A program made the position numbers and the translations under genes. From Propionivibrio soli (GTDB taxonomy: Bacteria; Pseudomonadota; Gammaproteobacteria; Burkholderiales; Rhodocyclaceae): a stretch of 64,000 bases of DNA. Of this stretch, positions 9,526-18,104 are shown piece after piece (within the stretch, counting starts at the first letter, position 1; every line of letters begins with the position of its first letter). Below the pieces are notes generated by a model. The model ran no database searches. It had not been told where the DNA came from and saw only the letters and a list, made by a program, of their open reading frames with translations. The stretch spans positions 62,001 through 126,000 of the forward strand of contig NZ_JANZKY010000003.1 in the NCBI RefSeq assembly GCF_025770765.1, in the 5' to 3' direction.

Positions 9526-10503
9526 TCAAGGGCTCGCACATTCCCTGACGCGTTCGTCGCCTGCTTTGCCGCAGGGTGTCGCAGTCCCCGGCTTGGGGTG
9601 CGGCGTACCGGCTTCGTCCATCTCGGCGGCGACGGTGTCCCACTCCACCAGACCTCGCGGGTCGAGCGTAAGACGCAGCAGCCAGCCACGCTTGGCCTCC
9701 AGGTAGTCGAAACCGTCGAAAACGAAGTTGCCGAGGCTATACACGATCAGCTTGCCCCGGTAGTACTCGGCGGTCTGCGTGACGTGCGGATGTCCTCCGA
9801 CGACGAGGTCGGCGCCCGCATCGATCATCCGGCGCGCCAACTGGCGTTGCCGTTCACTGGGCGTCGTTTCGCGTTCCCAGCCCCAATGCATGAAAGGGAT
9901 GACGAGATCGGCCCCCGCGGCTCGAGCGGCGCGGATGTCGCTGACGACGTGGCTGTCTTCGCTCCAGGCTACGCCGGGGTAATCGGCACCGGCTTCGAAC
10001 GAGCGGGGTTTGAATTCGTTGTAACCCAACACAGCGATGCGCAGGCCGCGGCGCTCGATCCACAGCGGAGCGTGGGCTTCGCTCAGGTTCTTGCCGCCGC
10101 CGAAGTGGTGGATGCCCGCGGATTCGAGGTGGCCGAGCGTTTCGACGAACGCCTGCTTGCCGTAGTCGCTCGAATGGTTGTTCGATACCGCCATGGCGTC
10201 GAAGCGTCCTTTGAGGACGGAAACCGAACGTGGGTCGGCCCGGAAGGCGAAGAGCTTGCTCTCGTGCGCCTTGCCGGTGCTCGCGATCGGGCATTCGAGA
10301 TTGCCGATCGTGTAGTCGGCATCTCGCAGATAGGCGGCGAACGGAGCCAGCGGGTCGCCGCCTGCGGCGATCGTTTTCCCCGGGCCATCGTCAAGCATCA
10401 CGTCGCCAGCAAAGATCAACCGGATGGACTCGGCGTCGGCCGGTCCGGCGAGCATGCTCGCGCACACGCAGGCCAGGAAGAATCGTGACAGGCGGCGCGT
10501 CAT
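9526..10503 (-). CDS. CapA-family metallophosphatase-like protein (exported)
   Basis: 325 aa. Signal peptide at residues 1-24 (ends GPADAES). The PGA_cap calcineurin-like fold is shown by FAGDVMLDDGPG, IGNLECPIAS, AVSNNHSSDYG, VIPFMHWGWE and GGHPHVTQ, in the expected order. CapA proteins act in poly-gamma-glutamate capsule export or attachment, but no capB/capC lies nearby, so this is more likely a stand-alone periplasmic phosphoesterase-like protein. Start ATG at 10503 (GGAGGG upstream) overlaps the preceding stop as ATGA, so it is coupled to the upstream small exported protein. Confidence 0.88.
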   Translation of the reverse strand: MTRRLSRFFLACVCASMLAGPADAESIRLIFAGDVMLDDGPGKTIAAGGDPLAPFAAYLRDADYTIGNLECPIASTGKAHESKLFAFRADPRSVSVLKGRFDAMAVSNNHSSDYGKQAFVETLGHLESAGIHHFGGGKNLSEAHAPLWIERRGLRIAVLGYNEFKPRSFEAGADYPGVAWSEDSHVVSDIRAARAAGADLVIPFMHWGWERETTPSERQRQLARRMIDAGADLVVGGHPHVTQTAEYYRGKLIVYSLGNFVFDGFDYLEAKRGWLLRLTLDPRGLVEWDTVAAEMDEAGTPHPKPGTATPCGKAGDERVRECASP

Positions 10504-10997
10504 CGAGTCCCTCCGTTCAGGCGGTGTTTCGACGTAGTTGAGTGACGGCTCGCCTCGCACCAATACTGAAGTTCGCCATCGCGCGTCGGTTCGTACACGG
10601 CATGCAGTCCGGTAAAGCCGTGCGGTGCATTGGGCGATTGCCTTGGCGGATAGGGATAGGTTCCCTGGTGGATCAGCACCGGGCCGTCATCGCGGTCGGC
10701 GTAGGTGTAGACCTTGACCGAGGCAATGTCAGCAGGCCGGTCCTGGACCACCACGCGAAACTGAAAATACGACCCCACCTGAATGCTCTTGACCGTATAT
10801 GGCGAGGGAACAGGCGATGCCTCGATTCGTTTCGTTTCCCCGCCGTAGGTGTAGTGGCAGGTAACGGGCTGGCTCGCCGCCTGAACGGAGAATACGAACA
10901 GGCACAGCGTGCCGGCAAGCGCGGTAAAGAGGTTTGAGCGATGCGGTCGCGGCCCGTATCCGGTCGGCGACGCACGGAAGATTCGTGATGATGGCAT
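10500..10997 (-). CDS. Hypothetical exported protein coupled to CapA-like gene
   Basis: 165 aa. A hydrophobic stretch at about 24-41 followed by VQAASQP looks like a signal peptide; the true start may be later than the ATG chosen. The mature part has VTCHYTYGGETKRIEASP and a predicted beta-sandwich with two cysteines. No known domain recognised. It overlaps the CapA-like gene by 4 nt, suggesting a joint periplasmic function. Confidence 0.65.
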   Translation of the reverse strand: MPSSRIFRASPTGYGPRPHRSNLFTALAGTLCLFVFSVQAASQPVTCHYTYGGETKRIEASPVPSPYTVKSIQVGSYFQFRVVVQDRPADIASVKVYTYADRDDGPVLIHQGTYPYPPRQSPNAPHGFTGLHAVYEPTRDGELQYWCEASRHSTTSKHRLNGGTR

Positions 10998-11298
10998 GGC
11001 GCGATCAATACGGTGAATGCTCGCCCGATTCAGGGCTGGAGAGGGTAAGGCGCAAGTATGTCGGCCAGCCTGCGTACTGGCAAGGCCGTAGCGCAGGGAG
11101 TCCTCCCAAGAAGCGCTTTGCTTCCGAGGCCAAACTACCGATAGTCAGCGGAGCCGCGCCGAAATCGGTTGCCACGGGTTGTCGCGTAGAGGCCGGGTGC
11201 GGGTCGGCGCGCATGGGAATTCAAAGGCAACAAACGGAGTGTTCGGCCCGCCGCCGATCACTAACCTGTATCTCTCTGGCAACCAACAGGAGATGCAA
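10998..11298. promoter_or_regulatory. Divergent intergenic region
   Basis: About 300 bases between the divergent small exported protein and the SDR gene. Promoters for both must lie here but I cannot name convincing -35/-10 pairs. No gene seen. Confidence 0.4.
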
Positions 11299-12069
11299 AT
11301 GAATGTGCTATCGGGAAAAACGGCGATTGTGACCGGGGCGAGCTCGGGAATCGGTTGGGCAACGGCACGTATGTTCGCCGAAGAAGGAGCGAGGGTCGTC
11401 GTCAGCGGGCGGCGAGCCGAAGCATTGGACCGCCTCGTGGCGGAGATCGAGCGCTTTGGGGGTAAAGCGGCCGCCGTTTGCGGCGACGTGAAGGACGAGT
11501 CGCTGGCAAAGGAGCTGGTAGAGGTTGCCGTTGGTCGTTTCGGCGGTCTGGACGTCGCCTTCAATAACGCTGGAATCGTGGGGGAAATGAAACCGGTGAG
11601 CGAGCTTACTTTTGCGGATTGGAACGCCACCTTGGCGACGAACCTCACCGGCGCGTTTTTCGGGGCGAAGTACCAAGTGCCCGCGATGTTGGCTCGCGGC
11701 GGCGGCTCGATGATCTTTACCTCGAGTTTCATCGGCCATACGGCGGCACTGCCGGGAATGGCCGCCTACGCCGCGAGCAAGGCCGGCTTGGTGGGCTTCA
11801 TGCAGGCGCTTGCTGTCGAGTTGGGCGGAAAGGGAGTTCGCGTTAACGCGATCTTGCCGGGAGGGACCGATACGCCGGCCAACCCAGTCAATGCGCCTGG
11901 CGCCACGCCGGAAGTGAAGTCCTTTGTTACCGGGCTCCATGCCTTGAAACGACTGGCGAGCCCGGAGGAGATCGCACGTTCGGTGCTTCATCTCGCGTCG
12001 GACGCGGCCAGCTTTATTACCGGAAGTGCCTTGATCGTCGATGGCGGCGCCTCGATCAACCGAAGCTGA
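11299..12069 (+). CDS. Short-chain dehydrogenase/reductase (classical SDR)
   Basis: 256 aa. NAD(P)-binding motif TGASSGIG (residues 12-19), the structural NNAG motif, catalytic Ser in FTSSFIGHT, and the YAASK active site Tyr/Lys. Arg in GRR after strand two suggests NADP(H). The C-terminus ends with the family block ASFITGSALIVDGGASI. Start chosen at the second ATG, 6 nt after AGGAG. The substrate is unknown; close relatives are annotated as 3-oxoacyl-ACP or sugar/alcohol dehydrogenases. Confidence 0.92.
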   Translation: MNVLSGKTAIVTGASSGIGWATARMFAEEGARVVVSGRRAEALDRLVAEIERFGGKAAAVCGDVKDESLAKELVEVAVGRFGGLDVAFNNAGIVGEMKPVSELTFADWNATLATNLTGAFFGAKYQVPAMLARGGGSMIFTSSFIGHTAALPGMAAYAASKAGLVGFMQALAVELGGKGVRVNAILPGGTDTPANPVNAPGATPEVKSFVTGLHALKRLASPEEIARSVLHLASDAASFITGSALIVDGGASINRS

Positions 12070-12083
12070 ACCGAAGATGAGAC

Positions 12084-12114
12084 GAAAGGCGGATGCCTCC
12101 GGCAGCCGCCTTTC
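12084..12114. terminator. Bidirectional terminator between SDR and AEC carrier
   Basis: GAAAGGCGG / CCGCCTTTC stem with T-rich flanks on both strands, between two convergent genes. Confidence 0.75.
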
Positions 12115-12120
12115 TCCGCC

Positions 12121-12993
12121 CTACAACCGCAAGGCGAGAGCGATCGGAACGAAGATGATCGCCGATGCGTTGCCGATCATCACGATCGATGCCACCTTGT
12201 CCGGTTCCTGGCCGTAGCGCTCGGCGAGGATGAAATTGGAGACGGCGGAGGGTAGGGCGCTGAAGAGCAGCAGGTAGTCCATGTCCGTGGACGAGATTCC
12301 AGCGAGTTCGCCGAAACCCCAGGCGGCAAGCATGCCGCTCACCGGGGTGATCGCTGCTCCGGCGATGCCGATTCCCCAGGCGTTCAGTTTCGCCATCGAA
12401 AGGCGCACGCCGAGCGAGAAGATCATCAGCCCGAGCGAAATGTCGCCCAGAATCTTTACCGCCGCGGTGATCGGCGGCCAGAGCGCGATGCCGCTCATGC
12501 TCACGGCGACGCCAAGGACGGAGGCGACGACGAAGGGCTCGCGCACGATATCGCCGATGCGCGAACGCCCATTGATCAGCCACGGACTGAGACCGAACTG
12601 CAGCAATGTGACGATCAGCATGAAGACGACCGAGGCGCCTAACGCCGGTTCACCGTAGGCGAGCAACATCAGGGGCATGCCCATGTTGCCGACGTTCTTG
12701 AACATTGCGGTAGGAACCAGGGTGCGCGCGTTGTAGCGCAGCGCCTTCGCGAAGGGCCAGCAGAGGAGTCCGGAAACAAGGGTGACGACAACGGCCCCAA
12801 CGCCGAGAGCGAGATGATCGCCGATGTTGAACGACTTGCTAGAGAGCGCCGAGAACATCAGCGCGGGGAGGAATATCTCGATGTTCAGACGGTTCGCCGC
12901 CAGCATCTCCGGTCGGTGCCTCCGGCCGTAAATAAACGCGAGAAGAACGATGATGAAGATCGGGAATACGATGCCGACGATGCGTAGCAGCAT
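12121..12993 (-). CDS. AEC family transporter (auxin efflux carrier/malate permease type)
   Basis: 290 aa, about ten hydrophobic segments. It opens with VGIVFPIFIIVLLAFIYGRR and has the symmetric FKNVGNMGMPLMLL and FSALPSAVSNFILAERYG segments typical of the family's two crossover helices. Members move dicarboxylates or related organic anions. It lies immediately after the terminator of the catabolic operon on the same strand, so it is probably a separate transcript though possibly functionally linked. Confidence 0.88.
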   Translation of the reverse strand: MLLRIVGIVFPIFIIVLLAFIYGRRHRPEMLAANRLNIEIFLPALMFSALSSKSFNIGDHLALGVGAVVVTLVSGLLCWPFAKALRYNARTLVPTAMFKNVGNMGMPLMLLAYGEPALGASVVFMLIVTLLQFGLSPWLINGRSRIGDIVREPFVVASVLGVAVSMSGIALWPPITAAVKILGDISLGLMIFSLGVRLSMAKLNAWGIGIAGAAITPVSGMLAAWGFGELAGISSTDMDYLLLFSALPSAVSNFILAERYGQEPDKVASIVMIGNASAIIFVPIALALRL

Positions 12994-13009
12994 GAATGGG
13001 GCCTCAGAA

Positions 13010-13050
13010 CAAAAAACGCCGCCTCGGCCGGTGAGGCGCGAAGGCGGCGT
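13010..13050 (-). terminator. Terminator closing the eight-gene catabolic operon
   Basis: ACGCCGCCT / AGGCGGCGT stem followed on the minus strand by six T residues. It defines the 3' end of the operon that starts at 23289. Confidence 0.9.
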
Positions 13051-13076
13051 GAAGCGGATCGATGAACCGCGGTCGG

Positions 13077-14030
13077 TCAGGCGTTATTTTGGGCTTTCGC
13101 CTTTTCCTTGACGAGGTCTTCGCAGCGTCCGGCCTTGAGAACGGCGCTCGCTGCCGGGTGGCCGACAAACTCGGCGGCCAGGCGTGCCGTTGCCATCGCC
13201 TTCAAGAGGTCGATGCCGGTATCGATGCCCATCTCGTGCAACATGTGGATCACGTCTTCCGAGGCCACGTTACCGGAGGCCCCCGGCGCGAACGGGCAGC
13301 CGCCGAGGCCGGCGAAAGCACCGTCGAACAGCCGCACGCCGGCCTGGATGCCGGCCACGATGTTGGCCAGCGCCATGTCGCGCGTGTTATGGAAGTGCAT
13401 GACCCATTGCACTTGCGGAAACTTGTCGATCATGTACGCCGCCAGATCGAACACCTGACGCGGGTTTGCCATGCCGGTGGTATCGGAGAGCGACAGCTCG
13501 GTGATACCGAGTTTGACGAAACTCCTCACGACGTTTTCTACTTGTTCGACCGGCACCCGACCTTGGAAGGGGCACCCGAACGATGTCGAGATGGCGCCGG
13601 AAAGCGTCATGCCGTTCTTGGCCGCAAACTCGGCGCAATCGGCAAAGCCTTCGACCATCTTGACCGGCGAACTATTGAAGTTGGCGAGGCAGTGCGCCTC
13701 GCTTGCGGAAACCGTGAGCTTGGCCTTGGTCAAACCCGCGTCGAACGCGCGTTGCACGCCTTTCGCATTCGGGACCAAAGCGCGGTATTCGACGCCGTCG
13801 ACCTTTTTCATGGCGCGGCAGAGCGCGTCGGTATCGGCCATCTGCGGCACGGCCTTCGGATGAACGAAGGCACCGACTTCAATGATCTTTACTCCCGACT
13901 CGACCACGGCGTCGAGAAGCTGCAGCTTCTGTTCAACGGTGGGAATCGTCTTTTCGTTTTGCAGGCCGTCGCGCAGACCAACCTCGCAGAGGGTCACTTT
14001 GGCCGGCCATGCCGGGATCGTATTGGGCAT
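13077..14030 (-). CDS. HMG-CoA lyase-like (pyruvate carboxyltransferase-domain) aldolase
   Basis: 317 aa. TIM-barrel lyase with the HMGL signature EVGLRDGLQNE (metal-binding Asp and Arg), HFHNTRDMALANI (metal His pair variant: classical members read HCHDTYGQALAN) and the glycine-rich loop with catalytic Cys, GGCPFAPGASGNVASED. Such enzymes split a 3-hydroxy-3-alkyl acyl-CoA into acetyl-CoA and a ketone or oxo-acid. The altered metal-loop residues after the His suggest a substrate other than HMG-CoA. Start ATG at 14030 has AAGGA upstream. Last gene of the operon; would release acetyl-CoA or a C-C cleavage product. Confidence 0.85.
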   Translation of the reverse strand: MPNTIPAWPAKVTLCEVGLRDGLQNEKTIPTVEQKLQLLDAVVESGVKIIEVGAFVHPKAVPQMADTDALCRAMKKVDGVEYRALVPNAKGVQRAFDAGLTKAKLTVSASEAHCLANFNSSPVKMVEGFADCAEFAAKNGMTLSGAISTSFGCPFQGRVPVEQVENVVRSFVKLGITELSLSDTTGMANPRQVFDLAAYMIDKFPQVQWVMHFHNTRDMALANIVAGIQAGVRLFDGAFAGLGGCPFAPGASGNVASEDVIHMLHEMGIDTGIDLLKAMATARLAAEFVGHPAASAVLKAGRCEDLVKEKAKAQNNA

Positions 14031-14247
14031 CTTGAATCGTCCTTCAAGTGAGTGAATCAAGCACCGGTGTGAGAGCAAGAAGCTCTTTTGCCGGCTTGGG
14101 GCGAAGGTCGGGAATCGCTGCGCGCAAACGCGAGCCGTTTCCCTTCCGTCAGCCCCGGAATCCGGGTGTTACGCGATAAAAGCGCTGGCAAAGCGGGTGA
14201 TTGCTCACACGCCATGCCAGCCAAGTTACAACAGCACCTAGTTATTC

Positions 14248-15741
14248 TTAGAACGGAGAGTATTGAATCTTTTCCAGTTCCGGATCGAAGAACTCGCCGA
14301 AGAGCTCTTCGTCCGTCATCCAGTCAGGCTTGTCGTACTCGCGCGAAACCCAGGTCACGTTCATGTAGTGATGCAGGTGAATGTTCTCGCTGGTGGCGTT
14401 GCCGGCCCAAGTGCCGCAACCGATCGAGGAGGTCATCGGCATGCCGTTGTTCATGCTGCCGGCATTGGCCTTCGATTGCGGCTGGCGCACCATGATGCGG
14501 CCGACGCGCGCGACCATCGCCAGGCGATGGATGTGCTCGTCGTCGAACGAGAAGATGCCGACCGAGTGCCCGATGCCACCGACTTCATGGATGGCCATGA
14601 TGGTGTCGATCGCGTTCTGGAACTCGCCTTTGTACTTATGGACCGCCAGCAGCGTGGTCAGCTTCTCGCGGCACCAGATGCCCTCAGGCGACTCGTTGTA
14701 GATGCACGTGCCGTGCGAAGCGATGAGGAACTTGCGGTCTTCTCCAATCTCGAAGCCGGCCGCCTTCGCCATGGCTTGCGGGGACAGGGCGACGGTGTCG
14801 GGCAGGCGGTGAAGTTCTTCGTCCCACATGACCTTCTTCACGGCTTCCTGTTCGCTCGGGTTCAGCATGTAACCGCCGACCGCGACCAATTCCTTGAGCG
14901 CGGCATCCCAGATGCTTTCGTGGATGACGATGTTGCCGTCGGCCGAGCAGCCAGAACCGTAGTCGGAAGTCTTCGAACGCATGGTGTTGAAGGCGGCCTT
15001 GTTCAGATCCTTGGCAGCCGTTTCGTCCCAGATCATCGTCGCGTTGCCGGCGCCGACAGCGTAGGCCGGCGTACCCGACATATAGGCACGGCGCACAACG
15101 CCTTGTCCGCCCGTGGCGATGATGAGGTCGCACTTGGTCATCAGTGCTTCGGAGATACCCTTGTTGATCTTGGCCTTGTAGCCGAGGATCTGCACCAGGT
15201 CTTCCGGCGCGCCGACCCGACGCAGGCCTTCGCGCATCAGTTCGCAAGTGCGGCGGCTGGTCTTCAGCGTGCGCGGATGCGGGGAGAAGATGATCGCGTT
15301 GCGCGCCTTGATGGCGTAGATGGCATTGCCGGCCGGGGTGAGGTCAGGGTTCGTCGCCGGGATCACGCAGCCGATGACGCCGACGGGCTTGGCGTACTTG
15401 ACGATCTTCTTCTCGGGGATTTCTTCGATGATGCCGACCGATTTCTCGCGCAAGCAATCGCGCAGAATGCCGCGGATCTTGAAGCGCTTGGCTTCGCGGC
15501 TGATCGGGTCACCGAAGTCGCTTTCCTGGATGCCCATTTCGACGAGTTCATGGAAGGTCTTGGAGTTGGCGACCATCTGAGCCACGGAACGGATCGCGCG
15601 GTCGATCGCTTCCTGGTCCCATTTTTCGAACTCGCGCTGCGCCTTGTCGGCGCGTACGAATGCCTGTTCGACTTCGTCGATCTGGTCCTGGTTAAGCTTC
15701 AGCTCAGCGTAGCGTGCTGGCATGTCGTTCTGTCTGCTCAT
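14248..15741 (-). CDS. CoA-acylating aldehyde dehydrogenase (SauS-like)
   Basis: 497 aa. Aldehyde dehydrogenase fold of the acylating branch related to sulfoacetaldehyde dehydrogenase SauS and the AdhE/EutE group. Seen: PVGVIGCVIPATNP, the Rossmann-side ATGGQGVVRRAY, and the nucleophile Cys265 in DYGSGCSADGN. Oxidises an aldehyde to an acyl-CoA with NAD(P). Start ATG at 15741 with AGAGG 7 nt upstream; ten codons upstream is an alternative without RBS. No SauT ligase or sulfonate gene lies nearby, so the substrate need not be sulfoacetaldehyde. Confidence 0.88.
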   Translation of the reverse strand: MSRQNDMPARYAELKLNQDQIDEVEQAFVRADKAQREFEKWDQEAIDRAIRSVAQMVANSKTFHELVEMGIQESDFGDPISREAKRFKIRGILRDCLREKSVGIIEEIPEKKIVKYAKPVGVIGCVIPATNPDLTPAGNAIYAIKARNAIIFSPHPRTLKTSRRTCELMREGLRRVGAPEDLVQILGYKAKINKGISEALMTKCDLIIATGGQGVVRRAYMSGTPAYAVGAGNATMIWDETAAKDLNKAAFNTMRSKTSDYGSGCSADGNIVIHESIWDAALKELVAVGGYMLNPSEQEAVKKVMWDEELHRLPDTVALSPQAMAKAAGFEIGEDRKFLIASHGTCIYNESPEGIWCREKLTTLLAVHKYKGEFQNAIDTIMAIHEVGGIGHSVGIFSFDDEHIHRLAMVARVGRIMVRQPQSKANAGSMNNGMPMTSSIGCGTWAGNATSENIHLHHYMNVTWVSREYDKPDWMTDEELFGEFFDPELEKIQYSPF

Positions 15742-16034
15742 TACATTTCCTCTCAAAAAAATGCCAACCAAAGAAAAAAACCGATTTGATCCTCCGCCGG
15801 GTTCAGCGCCTCACCGAAACGATACCGGTGACGGGCCGGCCAGAGCCGGCTTTCGCGACGGGTCCCCCTTGCTTTTGTTGTTCCAGCCCTTGTTGCTTCA
15901 TGACCAATGTCCTGCTCATCTGGCCAAATTCCCTAAACGCGGGCGGCAAGCGACTCTGCCGGTGGCGAAACCTATGTGGCGCCGCCCTGGCTGGTGGTCG
16001 CGGCATTGCGGTGCCGCCCCTCAAAAATCAGAAA
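15742..16034. other. Intergenic spacer inside the catabolic operon
   Basis: 293 bases between the shikimate-dehydrogenase-like stop and the aldehyde dehydrogenase start. It contains imperfect GC palindromes near 15835-15855 (GGGCCGGCCAGAGCCGGC). No gene. Confidence 0.4.
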
Positions 16035-16868
16035 TCAGTACGCGATCTTTGCCACCGATCGGAGCTCGTCCGGCGTTGATGTGCCGAAACCAAAGAACTC
16101 GAGATAGGCCGGAATCATTTCAAACAACATGTCGGTGCCGACCTGCGTCGCACAGCCGATCTCGCGCGCCGCTTTGATCAACGGCGTTACTTCCACTTTC
16201 ATCACGACTTCGCCCACGAAGGTCGTCGGCGCCACTCGCGACATGTCAAAAGGCAACGGATCGCCGGGCGTCATGCCGAGGGGAGTTCCGTTGACGATGA
16301 GGTCGTACCCCGTCGGGTCGTTCGATACGAGCGCGACGTCGATATTCGGGTAGTACTGCTTGATTCGAGAGGCCAGGCCATCGGAGGCGGCCAAGTTGGT
16401 GTCGGATAACGAGAGGGCAGCTACGCCCTCGGCGGCCAGTGAAGCGGCGATCGCGCAGCCTACGCCGCCGGAGCCGAGCACGAGGCATCTTGCGCCCTTG
16501 AACTTGAATCCCTTACGGCCCAGGCCTCGCGTGAAACCGGTGCCATCGAACATGTCGGCGAGCAGGGTTCCGTCGGCACGTTTGAGGATCGCATTGGCCG
16601 AGCCGGCGATCTTTGCCGTTGTGGAGACTTCGTCCACCAGGCTGATCGTCGTCACTTTGTGCGGCATGGTGACAAGAGCGCCGTGGACATTGGTAAACCT
16701 GAAAATTACTTTCAGCGCTTCCGCGTAGTCTTCAGCCTTTACCCCCATAGGTACCACCGCGGCGTCGATTCCGTGCTTTTCGAACCATGGGTTGTAAACC
16801 ATCGGGGCACGGAAGCTCTCGGTCGGGTAGCCGATATGAGGAATGAGTTTTGTCTTGCCGCTTATCAT
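16035..16868 (-). CDS. Shikimate dehydrogenase-family oxidoreductase of altered specificity
   Basis: 277 aa. AroE-like two-domain protein: VTMPHK carries the catalytic Lys (about residue 71), DMFDGTGF matches the conserved Asp region, and VLGSGGVGCAIAASL is the NAD(P) Rossmann loop; NGTPLGM is the family's C-terminal signature. The N-terminal Ser-x-Ser-Pro that binds the shikimate carboxylate in AroE is replaced by ESFRAP, so it is probably not a biosynthetic shikimate dehydrogenase. Start at 16868 with GGTAGG upstream. Within the operon it likely oxidises or reduces the imported acid or an intermediate. Confidence 0.82.
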   Translation of the reverse strand: MISGKTKLIPHIGYPTESFRAPMVYNPWFEKHGIDAAVVPMGVKAEDYAEALKVIFRFTNVHGALVTMPHKVTTISLVDEVSTTAKIAGSANAILKRADGTLLADMFDGTGFTRGLGRKGFKFKGARCLVLGSGGVGCAIAASLAAEGVAALSLSDTNLAASDGLASRIKQYYPNIDVALVSNDPTGYDLIVNGTPLGMTPGDPLPFDMSRVAPTTFVGEVVMKVEVTPLIKAAREIGCATQVGTDMLFEMIPAYLEFFGFGTSTPDELRSVAKIAY

Positions 16869-16978
16869 TGTTTTGCCTACCAGTAATTTGATCTGTATCG
16901 ATGAATCCCTGCTCCGGGAGGTCGCGGCGTCCGGTTCTGCAGACGCCGCGATCACCTTTATCGTCCTAGCTCACGGAC

Positions 16979-17986
16979 TTACTTGCGGCCCTTGTCAAGT
17001 TCGGTCTGCAACTGCTTGACGAGATCCGGACCGACGTTGGCGCTGAACTTGTCGATGACCGGCTTGATCTTCGCCCGGATCTTCGCGAGTTCTTCCGCCG
17101 GCAGCACCGTTACCTGCATCGACTTCTTCAGGTTGGCGAGCGACTGGTCGGCCATGGCACGTGCCGATTCACGCTGGAACTTGGTCGCCTCGGCCACCGT
17201 CGACATCAGCATTTCCTGCTCGTCCTTCGTCAGCGCGTCCCACTTCTTCTTGCTCATCACCACCGATTGCGGGTTGTACATGTGGTTGGTGACGGTGAGG
17301 TTCTTCTGCACTTCGTTGAACTTGCTGGTTTCGATCACCGAGAAGGGGTTTTCCTGACCGTCGATGATCTTCTGCTCGAGCGCCGTATAGACTTCGGTGA
17401 AGGGCATCGGGACGGCGTTCGCACCCAACGCGTTGAACGTCTCGATGTAGATCGGCGACTGGATTACGCGGATCTTGAGGCCGGCGATGTCTTCCGCCTT
17501 GTTGATCGGACGCTTGCTGTTGGTCAGTTCGCGGAAACCGAGTTCCCAGTAGGCGAGGTTGATCATGTTTTTCGGCGGCATGAGATCAGCCAGCTTCTTG
17601 CCGAAGGCGCCGTCGAGAATCGCATCGGCTTCCTTGCCGCTTTCAAACATGAACGGGAAGTCGAAAATCGCGAATTCCTTGAGCTGCGACTGCATGATTC
17701 CCGAGTTCATCACCGTGAGGTCGATCGTTCCACCCTGAACGGCGGACAGAACCTGCACGTCACCACCGAGAACGCCGGCCGGGAAGACCTTGAGCGTCAG
17801 CTTGCCGCCGCTCTTCTGCTTCAGGATTTCCGCCCACTTCTCGGCCCCGACGACAGCGGGGTGCCCGGGCGCGCCGGCAGTTGCAAGTCTGAACGTGTGC
17901 TCGTTTACCTGTGCTTGACCCGACGTTACGAGGAACAGACCGAAAAGCGCGGCTGATACCTGTCCAACCAATTTCCTCATTTTCAC
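16979..17986 (-). CDS. dctP: TRAP transporter solute-binding protein
   Basis: 335 aa. GTG start at 17986 (AAGGAG 6 nt upstream) fits better than the ATG two codons on. Signal peptide to about residue 25 (SGQAQ). DctP features: LATAGAPGHPAVVGAEKWAE, the GLKIRVIQSP motif whose Arg forms the salt bridge to the ligand carboxylate, and DGQENPF. The Arg means the imported solute is very probably a carboxylate. Encoded with its membrane subunits. Confidence 0.95.
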   Translation of the reverse strand: MKMRKLVGQVSAALFGLFLVTSGQAQVNEHTFRLATAGAPGHPAVVGAEKWAEILKQKSGGKLTLKVFPAGVLGGDVQVLSAVQGGTIDLTVMNSGIMQSQLKEFAIFDFPFMFESGKEADAILDGAFGKKLADLMPPKNMINLAYWELGFRELTNSKRPINKAEDIAGLKIRVIQSPIYIETFNALGANAVPMPFTEVYTALEQKIIDGQENPFSVIETSKFNEVQKNLTVTNHMYNPQSVVMSKKKWDALTKDEQEMLMSTVAEATKFQRESARAMADQSLANLKKSMQVTVLPAEELAKIRAKIKPVIDKFSANVGPDLVKQLQTELDKGRK

Positions 17987-18104
17987 GTTTCTCTCCTTAT
18001 ATAAAGGTCCCCGAGGAGACCGACTTACAACACGACCACTTAACGTTGCTGCCTTCGTTATCGCGTGCCGATTGGCAACCTCTTCGGCTTTCGCTATTTG
18101 TGAC

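Noticed and set aside
14263-15789. 508-codon plus-strand frame opposite the aldehyde dehydrogenase
   Set aside because: Antisense shadow; composition is Asp/Arg/Val-rich as expected from third-position GC bias.
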